From the NCBI GenBank assembly GCA_910583605.1, contig CAJTXN010000018.1:1-48404 (forward strand): a DNA stretch of 48,404 bases. Reading direction: 5' to 3'. Of this stretch, positions 42,144-48,404 are shown in pieces. Each line of letters begins with the position of its first letter. Within the stretch, counting starts at the first letter, position 1. The notes under the pieces were generated by a model, which was not told the DNA's origin, ran no database searches, and saw only the letters and a list, made by a program, of their open reading frames with translations. This DNA comes from an uncultured Lachnospiraceae bacterium (GTDB taxonomy: Bacteria; Bacillota; Clostridia; Lachnospirales; Lachnospiraceae). A program made the position numbers and the translations under genes.

Positions 42144-44539
42144 AAAAAAGTTCTATCCAAATGATTGTGAAAAGCTATCTGCGCAAAAATAAAATATGCA
42201 AAGCAATGGCGGCACTTCTTCTGGTATGCGGGCTGCTGGTCATGAGTCTTGCAGGTATGGTCTGTCTGAATATTTCCGTAAAGACTGAAAACAGTAAAGC
42301 CATGTATGGGGAATATCAGATTGGATTTGAGGGATTGTCGGCCGAAAAAACAGAGCAGATAAAACAGGAGAAGGATTGTAAATCCTATGTGGTATATTCT
42401 GAAAATGCATTTTGGAAGGAATCGGAATTTACCATTATCATTTCTTCGGATGAATCCTATCTTACACTGGGGGCTGTCCAACTGACAGAAGGAACCTTTC
42501 CGTCAGACGGAGAAGAAATATTGTGCCAAAGAGAATATATTTATCGAAACGGATTTTCCGATGAAAATTATCTGGGGCAGGAAGTGGAGGTAAACGGTAA
42601 AACATATAAAATCTGCGGTTTGATCGAGAACAATCTGACAGGGGATATGTCGGATACGATTATCAATGTCTTTATCCGAAGAATGCGAACGGATGAGACC
42701 TCTTTTTCGATGTTAATCAATACCGGTTCCCTGTCGTATAAAAGTAAAATGAATCGCATGATAGAAAAATATAATATCAAAGAGCATTTTGAGAACCGGG
42801 CGGCAATTGAGCAGGCTGAGATTAGTAATCAGGGAAAACTGAAGGATACAAACGGTTTTCTGGTGATCATGCTTCTGTGTGTGCTGGTCCTGGTATTGTT
42901 TATTACCTATATAATGATGCGGTTTTATTATATGGGACTGCAAAAACAAATGGCAATTTATGAAAAAATAGGAATATCGAAGAAACAAAGAAATACAGGC
43001 TATGTGGTGAGTGTTATATTAATACTGACGGTCAGCGGACTGATTGCTTTCACTGGTTCGGCAGGTGTATTATCTTTTTTGATGCAGAGTTATGATGCAG
43101 CAGGTAATATGGGGCTTTGCCTGACAGGAGTGGCAATATGCGGTCTGCTGTTTATCATTCTGAATATTGTATCGGCTGTTATTGTTACAAAAAGAGCAGA
43201 TCAGACCAAAAAGAAAAAAACGCTTGAAAATACTTCTTCCAGATTAGATGGGGATGTAAATGTATATATATATCTGGCAAAAAAGAACCGGAATATGAGC
43301 CGTTGGAAGTATATCGTAATGTGTCTGATGGTGATTTTAAGCAGTATAATTTGTGTAACCACGATTTATTTTATGAGATTGATCAGGGAATTGCAGGAAG
43401 TACCAAAGGATTATGATTATTTGGTAGAATTTATTCAGTATCAATACGATGCAGAAGTACAGGACGAATATAATGTGAAAAGTTTTGAACAACTGAAGAC
43501 GGCTGGGGGAATGACGGTTTTTCCTTCCTATGTGTGTTATCGCAGTGTAAAGATTGATAAAGTAGCTATCAGGGGTCGTTTTAAAGAATATCTGTGTGAA
43601 AATAGTTCTTATAATAGAATGGAGCTTGAGAAAAACAGTCATTTAAAGTTTGATACACAGGTTGTTTTTATAGGAGTAGAGGAATCAGCTACAAAACTCC
43701 TGGGACTGAATCCGCAGACTGTGGAGAACCTGGCAGATAACGAATGTATATTGGTTCGGCAGGTTCGTGCATTTGAAGGGACCGGTTTTGACTGCGGATT
43801 TCAGAAAAATGATGAATTTACAGTAAGTGTGAAAAAGGATGGTTTAACGGAAACCGGTGATTTAATATATGAAGATCTGACAGTCAGAGTAAAAGATGAA
43901 ATAGAAGAACTGGCTTTTGATTTTTATGATGAAGATATATATTATAAGCCGATAGTTCTGGTTAATATAAATACATATAAAAAACTGGCATTGAAGAAGT
44001 ATCCGATGAGAGTATACATTCAGCCTTTTGATATTACGGAAATGGAGTTATTTTCAATCCTTGGAAGAAATAATAACTATACCGTGAAAAATCTCAGACA
44101 GTGGAATGAAAGCGTACAGGAGATTATTAATACATATACAGTAACAAGTATTCTGACAGCGGTATTGTTTATCGGTCTGGTAATTTTAAATACCATAATT
44201 ATGGTCTGTGTAAATTATCATCAGTTAAAAAATGAGATCACAATGCTGAGAGTCATTGGAATCAGGGATAATAAAGCTTCGCTGGTGCTGACCTATCATA
44301 TAATAAAAATGGTTTTAATCTGTCTGCCCGCGATATTTGTATGTTCTGTGGGAACAACATTTTTTGTGAATCTGTATATGCGGGGAAGTATAACCGGTTT
44401 ATATTATAGAATACCATGGGGATTGTTGGGAGGAATACTGGCAGTTGTTTTCCTTTCAATTTTAAGTGTGATTCTGTTTATTACAAGGTTTATCGGCAGG
44501 AAGAATATACCAGGCTCTTTAAGGCAATGGAATCAGTAG
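42134..44539 (+). CDS. FtsX-type ABC transporter permease
   Basis: 801 residues with two FtsX-like halves. A first helix (about 25-45) is followed by an extracellular domain (about 50-230) and a three-helix FtsX bundle (about 240-355). A second extracellular domain (about 420-660) follows another helix near 395, and a final three-helix bundle ends the protein (about 670-790). This is the MacB-like mechanotransmission class. It is translationally coupled to the ATPase gene by overlap. GAGG precedes the ATG. The substrate is unknown; nearby envelope enzymes (amidase, L,D-transpeptidase) suggest a cell-wall or export role by context only. Confidence 0.88.
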   Translation: MEIKKSSIQMIVKSYLRKNKICKAMAALLLVCGLLVMSLAGMVCLNISVKTENSKAMYGEYQIGFEGLSAEKTEQIKQEKDCKSYVVYSENAFWKESEFTIIISSDESYLTLGAVQLTEGTFPSDGEEILCQREYIYRNGFSDENYLGQEVEVNGKTYKICGLIENNLTGDMSDTIINVFIRRMRTDETSFSMLINTGSLSYKSKMNRMIEKYNIKEHFENRAAIEQAEISNQGKLKDTNGFLVIMLLCVLVLVLFITYIMMRFYYMGLQKQMAIYEKIGISKKQRNTGYVVSVILILTVSGLIAFTGSAGVLSFLMQSYDAAGNMGLCLTGVAICGLLFIILNIVSAVIVTKRADQTKKKKTLENTSSRLDGDVNVYIYLAKKNRNMSRWKYIVMCLMVILSSIICVTTIYFMRLIRELQEVPKDYDYLVEFIQYQYDAEVQDEYNVKSFEQLKTAGGMTVFPSYVCYRSVKIDKVAIRGRFKEYLCENSSYNRMELEKNSHLKFDTQVVFIGVEESATKLLGLNPQTVENLADNECILVRQVRAFEGTGFDCGFQKNDEFTVSVKKDGLTETGDLIYEDLTVRVKDEIEELAFDFYDEDIYYKPIVLVNINTYKKLALKKYPMRVYIQPFDITEMELFSILGRNNNYTVKNLRQWNESVQEIINTYTVTSILTAVLFIGLVILNTIIMVCVNYHQLKNEITMLRVIGIRDNKASLVLTYHIIKMVLICLPAIFVCSVGTTFFVNLYMRGSITGLYYRIPWGLLGGILAVVFLSILSVILFITRFIGRKNIPGSLRQWNQ

Positions 44540-44546
44540 CGAACGA

Positions 44547-44574
44547 TTGACATTTTTCGCAGTTATGGTACACT
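44547..44574 (+). promoter_or_regulatory. Candidate promoter of the L,D-transpeptidase gene
   Basis: A perfect TTGACA at 44547-44552 and TACACT at 44569-44574 with 16 bases between, just after the permease stop. Confidence 0.5.
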
Positions 44575-44578
44575 ATAA

Positions 44579-44606
44579 ACAAGCATATACATATGTATGT
44601 GCTTGT
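44579..44606 (+). promoter_or_regulatory. Hairpin at the start of the L,D-transpeptidase message
   Basis: ACAAGCATATAC (44579-44590) and 44595-44606 form a 12-bp stem with one G-U pair and an ATAT loop. No T run follows. It lies about 20 bases before the ribosome binding site, at or near the predicted transcript start. Confidence 0.45.
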
Positions 44607-44630
44607 AGAAAATGTGTATTGGAGTTTTAG

Positions 44631-45890
44631 ATGAATCAACGAGTTGAAGTTTTAAAAAAGATAGCAAGGATTTGCAGAAAATTAAGAATGCCGGATCGAT
44701 TGATTACACTGATTTTAGCAGTAGCTTTGGCATTTTTGCATATCATACATTTTATCATGGTTCTGCCGAAACGTATCCTAATGTTCCTGTTTCCAAACCG
44801 GAGAGTTGTTCTGACCTACTCGGCATTAATTATGCTTGTAATGGTAACGGTTACCGTAATAATTAAAGTTAATGGACCGGGTCAGGTGGTCTATGGCGAG
44901 TCGGCCGGTTCTCACGGACAGAATGATATCAGCCAGCGGGTACCCATTGGCAGCAGCGGGAATATCAGCAATACCCAGGGGGAGCTCCAACAGAATCAGC
45001 ATACCCCGGGAGAAACGGCTCAGGGACACAGTTCGGGAGAACTTTCAAATAACGGTTCGGATCTCTCACTTCCGGAAGGAGTTGCCAGTGCAGGGGAACT
45101 GTGGTATCAGAATGTAGCCACGTCCGGGGAACTGGTGGACGGAAATCTCACAAGGGAACAGATTAACAGAATGAGATTTCTGCTGAAGGTAAACCGGCTG
45201 AAAAATTGTATTACCGTATATATACAGGATGAAAACGGTGAGTTTACGATTCCGGTAAAGGCAATGCGTTGCTCTACCGGCGGAGATAATACACCGTTGG
45301 GCGTTTATAAAACCACTCACAAATATGAATTCCGAAAACTGTTGTTTGATGTTTACGGTCAGTATGCCACCAGAATTGTCGGACAGATATTATTTCACTC
45401 TTCTTCTTATGAATCAGACCGGAAGGACACACTGATTGCAGATGAATTTAACAAACTGGGAGAGCCGGTTTCCCATGGCTGTATTCGTCTTACCGTGGAA
45501 GATGCAAAATGGATATATGAATACTGCAGGCTTGGAACAATAGTAGAAATTTATGAGGCTGAAGATCCCGGACCACTGGGAATCCCTGAAGTTATTAAAT
45601 TGCCGAAAGATGCGGTATGGGACCCTACAGACCCGGCAGAAGAAAATCCGTGGAATGATAAAAAACCGGAAATCATAGCCGATGACACTATTTATGTTAT
45701 ACAGGGACATAAAGTGGATTTACTGGAAAAAGTGACTGCTCTTGATACCTGCGGGAATGATATTACAAAGGATTTAAAGATAACAGGCAGTGTCAACTGT
45801 AATGTAACCGGAACATATAAAGTGACATATGCCGTTACGGACTTATTGGGACGTTCTGCAGAGAAAACGATCAGTTATGTCGTGAGGTAA
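44631..45890 (+). CDS. YkuD-family L,D-transpeptidase with C-terminal Ig-like domain
   Basis: 419 residues. Two hydrophobic segments near the N-terminus (about 22-52 and 61-78) anchor it. A Gly/Ser/Gln-rich linker follows, then the YkuD catalytic domain (about 185-305) with SHGCIRL; predicted nucleophile C284 with H282. The last 75 residues form a bacterial Ig-like module of the DUF5011 type (VTALDTCGNDITKDL, TGTYKVTYAVTD). It would make 3-3 cross-links or attach proteins to peptidoglycan. GGAG is seven bases before the ATG. The next gene starts 8 bases after its stop. Confidence 0.9.
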   Translation: MNQRVEVLKKIARICRKLRMPDRLITLILAVALAFLHIIHFIMVLPKRILMFLFPNRRVVLTYSALIMLVMVTVTVIIKVNGPGQVVYGESAGSHGQNDISQRVPIGSSGNISNTQGELQQNQHTPGETAQGHSSGELSNNGSDLSLPEGVASAGELWYQNVATSGELVDGNLTREQINRMRFLLKVNRLKNCITVYIQDENGEFTIPVKAMRCSTGGDNTPLGVYKTTHKYEFRKLLFDVYGQYATRIVGQILFHSSSYESDRKDTLIADEFNKLGEPVSHGCIRLTVEDAKWIYEYCRLGTIVEIYEAEDPGPLGIPEVIKLPKDAVWDPTDPAEENPWNDKKPEIIADDTIYVIQGHKVDLLEKVTALDTCGNDITKDLKITGSVNCNVTGTYKVTYAVTDLLGRSAEKTISYVVR

Positions 45891-45898
45891 TAATCAGA

Positions 45899-47050
45899 AT
45901 GGATAGTATAATAGATTTTTTTCATTCAATTTTATTTGTATTTTATGCAGAACCTAATCCTGGCGGTTCCGGTTTGGTTATATATCTGATGATGATGATA
46001 TCTGCCGTTTTTACGTTTCAGACAATCTATATTATATTGAAAAAGGATTCTGTTCCAGAAACGGTTTTGGTGATGCTCGCTCCGGGAATACTGATTCTTA
46101 CGGGTGGAATGATGGATGCTTTTGTGTCTGATACTATTTTCTCTGCTCCGCTGAATCAGTTTTTGAAATTTTGGATTTCTCAGAAAACATATGCTTTACC
46201 ATTATTTTTGTTTGTACTCTTTTATTTTGTTCTGATGACTGTCTGCTATCTGATGATTCGCAGAAAAAGCAGGAAGCGGACAGTATTCATTCATTTATGC
46301 GGAATAGAAGGAGTGCTTGCCGTGGGATTGGCAGGAGTTTTAGGATATACCGTCTGGGTGGGCAGGGATTTTCTGCTTCACGCAGACGATTTTTTGGTCA
46401 AGCATATTATATATGCGCTTCTGCTTTTATTGTATAAAATGTTTATAGTTTCTTTTGCACTTATATTATCATTAATTACAATGAAAATAAAAATTCCGGA
46501 ATGGAATGATGAGAAAAATCATAAATGTTTTTTGCTGAAAATACTTTTGCTTTATCAGAACAGCATTGTAAGAATCTGTGTGATTTATTGCGGGGCGATG
46601 ATTGTTTTTTTACTGGCAGCAGTGGTACCTTCTTTTTATGCCCTCTCTTCTCCAAATGTTAAAGAAGATAAAACTGTTTTGATAGAAATCTCCATTTTGC
46701 TGTTGGTGTGCTGCATTGTTGTTCCGGCTCATATCATCTGGCGGATTACGGTTCCATATCGCTATCTGGCGGCAGATTCGGAAGATAAAAACAGTATTCG
46801 GAGATTTCTGTACGAATATACCGGTTCAGAGGCAGGGGCAAACGGGGAGCGGGTTGTGGTGACACAAAATTATCTGATTCTGAATCAGGTTATCATGCAG
46901 GTTTATAAAATTGCAGATATAAAGAAAATTGCCAGAAAAGCAGACGGCATAAGCATTTCCATTGGTTCAAAGATCGTGGAGGTAAGAGAGCCCGATGCAG
47001 AGGAAATAAAGAAATTAAGATATTTACAGGAAATCCGGCGTGTAAGATAG
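45899..47050 (+). CDS. Polytopic membrane protein of unknown function
   Basis: 383 residues with about seven predicted membrane helices in the first 280 residues. A cytoplasmic tail (about 285-383) reads like a small beta-rich domain (RVVVTQNYLILNQVIMQVYKIADIKKI). I recognise no family. GAGG lies about 11 bases before the ATG. It follows the L,D-transpeptidase by 8 bases, so co-transcription is likely and an envelope role plausible. Confidence 0.75.
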   Translation: MDSIIDFFHSILFVFYAEPNPGGSGLVIYLMMMISAVFTFQTIYIILKKDSVPETVLVMLAPGILILTGGMMDAFVSDTIFSAPLNQFLKFWISQKTYALPLFLFVLFYFVLMTVCYLMIRRKSRKRTVFIHLCGIEGVLAVGLAGVLGYTVWVGRDFLLHADDFLVKHIIYALLLLLYKMFIVSFALILSLITMKIKIPEWNDEKNHKCFLLKILLLYQNSIVRICVIYCGAMIVFLLAAVVPSFYALSSPNVKEDKTVLIEISILLLVCCIVVPAHIIWRITVPYRYLAADSEDKNSIRRFLYEYTGSEAGANGERVVVTQNYLILNQVIMQVYKIADIKKIARKADGISISIGSKIVEVREPDAEEIKKLRYLQEIRRVR

Positions 47051-47057
47051 AAATTAA

Positions 47058-47086
47058 TTGACAAATCCCTGAAATATAATTAAAGT
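47058..47086 (+). promoter_or_regulatory. Candidate promoter of trpS
   Basis: TTGACA at 47058-47063 and TAAAGT at 47081-47086 with a 17-base spacer. A 9-bp hairpin (47099-47107 with 47115-47123) lies in the leader. The gap of 111 bases is too short for a T-box leader. Confidence 0.5.
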
Positions 47087-47161
47087 ATATGGTAATCGGA
47101 TTATTTCTTTTATAGGAATAATCAAATAAGTAATAGTCACGGAAGGCGGAAGAGAGGAACC

Positions 47162-48166
47162 ATGTTAGACGGAAAAAAGACATTATTTAGCGGAATGCAG
47201 GCAACCGGAACGTTAACTCTTGGTAATTATCTGGGAGCATTAAAGAACTGGGTGGATATTGCAGATGAATATATGACATTTTATTGTGTTGTGGATTTAC
47301 ATTCCATTACGGTACGACAGGACCCGGCCGTACTGAGAAAGAGAGCAAGAGATTTGCTTACGCTGTATATTGCGGCCGGACTGGACCCGGAGAAGAATTG
47401 TATTTATTACCAGTCCCATGTATCGGGTCATGCAGAATTAAGCTGGATACTGAACTGCTTTACCTATATGGGGGAGCTGAACCGTATGACACAGTTTAAA
47501 GATAAGGCGGCAAAACATGCGGACAATATAAATGCCGGATTGTTTACCTATCCGGTACTTATGGCTGCGGATATTCTGCTGTTCCAGTCGGACGTTGTTC
47601 CGGTAGGAGCAGACCAGATGCAGCATTTGGAGATTACCAGGGACATTGCACAAAGGTTTAACGGAATCTACGGAGACGTGTTTACTATACCGGAGGCATA
47701 TCTCGGTAAGACCGGAAAGAAGATTATGAGTCTTCAGGACCCGGCAAAGAAGATGTCTAAATCCGATGAGAATCCAAATGCCAGCATATATCTGATGGAT
47801 GATCCGGATGCCATTATCCGGAAGTTTAAACGTGCCGTTACGGATTCGGAAGCCTGCGTCAGATATTCGGAAGACCAGCCTGGAATTAAAAATCTGATAG
47901 ATATTTATTCTTCCGTAACCGGTAAGACCCCGGAAGAAACGGAAAAGGAATTTGACGGTAAAGGATACGGAGAGTTTAAACTGGCAGTGGGAGAATCCGT
48001 GGCAGCTCTGTTAAAACCGGTTCAGGATAAATTTAACGAATTGTCAAAGGAAAAGACGTATATTGACGGTATTATTAAGGCAAATGATGAAAAAGCCAAT
48101 TATTATGCATTAAAAACTTTACGAAAAGTTCAGAAAAAAGTGGGATTTCCTGAGAGAATCCGCTAA
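47162..48166 (+). CDS. trpS: Tryptophanyl-tRNA synthetase
   Basis: A 334-residue class I synthetase that charges tRNA-Trp. The N-terminal SGMQATGTLTLGNYLGA contains the HIGH-equivalent TLGN. DADQMQHLE-like text appears as GADQMQHLEITRDIA, and KMSKS is present as KKMSKSDEN near residue 197. Complete length. A GAGAGGA ribosome binding site precedes the ATG. A terminator and the second palindromic repeat follow. Confidence 0.96.
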   Translation: MLDGKKTLFSGMQATGTLTLGNYLGALKNWVDIADEYMTFYCVVDLHSITVRQDPAVLRKRARDLLTLYIAAGLDPEKNCIYYQSHVSGHAELSWILNCFTYMGELNRMTQFKDKAAKHADNINAGLFTYPVLMAADILLFQSDVVPVGADQMQHLEITRDIAQRFNGIYGDVFTIPEAYLGKTGKKIMSLQDPAKKMSKSDENPNASIYLMDDPDAIIRKFKRAVTDSEACVRYSEDQPGIKNLIDIYSSVTGKTPEETEKEFDGKGYGEFKLAVGESVAALLKPVQDKFNELSKEKTYIDGIIKANDEKANYYALKTLRKVQKKVGFPERIR

Positions 48167-48171
48167 AAAGA

Positions 48172-48205
48172 AAATGAGCCTCTTTCCAATGGAGGCTCGT
48201 TTTTT
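48172..48205 (+). terminator. Intrinsic terminator of trpS
   Basis: GAGCCTC (48176-48182) pairs with GAGGCTC (48192-48198). The stem extends outwards through A-T pairs and a T run begins at 48200. Confidence 0.85.
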
Positions 48206-48253
48206 GAACTATTCGGGCAGAATTGCTGCAGGTGGATTGTTGTTTCCGGGATT

Positions 48254-48404
48254 TGGCCAGCCGGACGCAGAAGCGGAAGCCTTCGGGCACAGACCGGCGC
48301 CTCTCCAAAAGCCAGGAAGTTCTAAGTGTTCTGCAGCAGGTATTCTAAGACGGACGCTACCGTCAGCAATTCGGCATCCATGCCTCAACTGCTGACTTTG
48401 TCTG
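48254..48404. repeat. Dispersed near-palindromic repeat, copy 2, cut by the window end
   Basis: 48255-48361 aligns with 15367-15473 over 107 positions without a gap, in the same orientation. The stem-loop that follows (48362-48368 with 48390-48396) corresponds to the one at 15474-15507 in copy 1. Only the left arm and part of the interior are inside the window; the matching right arm should lie beyond 48404. Confidence 0.85.

Noticed and set aside
47051..47161. T-box leader for trpS, and likewise before glyS (22333-22366)
   Set aside because: Both gaps are too short for the T-box structure, and neither has a terminator hairpin before the start codon.
1..48404. tRNA, rRNA and CRISPR arrays
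   Set aside because: I saw no TTCGAATCC-type T-arms in a cloverleaf context, no rRNA text and no regularly spaced identical repeats; the only short tandem repeat is the 10-bp set at 31360.

Overview
The window looks like a chromosomal segment of a gut-type Clostridia, most likely Lachnospiraceae. This is an inference from gene content and style: moderately AT-rich DNA, strong AGGAGG-type ribosome binding sites, single-chain glycyl-tRNA synthetase, pyruvate phosphate dikinase, an M16C presequence-protease-like peptidase, and a surface pullulanase with a CBM41 domain. Most of the window is ordinary core and carbohydrate-metabolism DNA. The accessory part lies at about 26.6-33.4 kb.

Layout. 1-11.8 kb is an alpha-glucan locus. 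It holds a HAD phosphatase, a secreted and anchored type I pullulanase (CBM41 + GH13), a stand-alone anchored CBM41 protein, a cytoplasmic pullulanase, a convergent LacI-family regulator, and malQ-glgP. The divergent lacI/malQ gap carries good promoters and CG-centred inverted repeats. Together these genes can bind and debranch glucan outside the cell, debranch it again inside, then disproportionate and phosphorolyse it to glucose-1-phosphate. 11.8-16.6 kb carries a small membrane protein, a tldD-tldE pair and a DegV protein on the minus strand, and a 266-bp near-palindromic repeat. 16.9-26.6 kb is a plus-strand housekeeping run: M16C peptidase, era, recO, a lipoprotein, glyS and ppdK.

26.6-33.4 kb is visibly more AT-rich and partly decayed. 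It has a secreted papain-like peptidase with a small membrane-anchored partner, toxin-antitoxin-like remnants, an apparently intact MATE-like transporter, a frameshifted VWA/calcium-repeat protein, a DUF5104-like lipoprotein, and a shredded second copy of part of the transporter. 33.4-39.7 kb has an XRE regulator, a SleB-type cell-wall hydrolase with a coiled coil, and carAB. 40-47 kb is an envelope cluster: Amidase_6-like secreted protein, anchored hypothetical protein, ABC ATPase with FtsX-type permease, YkuD L,D-transpeptidase and a membrane protein. trpS follows.

The most interesting signal is the repeat element at 15366-15631. A second copy starts at 48254 and runs off the window end. 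The two copies align without gaps over 107 bp. They then share a 7-bp stem in which three base pairs differ by compensatory double changes while the enclosed loop is almost unchanged. This suggests a dispersed element selected for RNA (or DNA) secondary structure. No tRNA, rRNA or CRISPR array was found.
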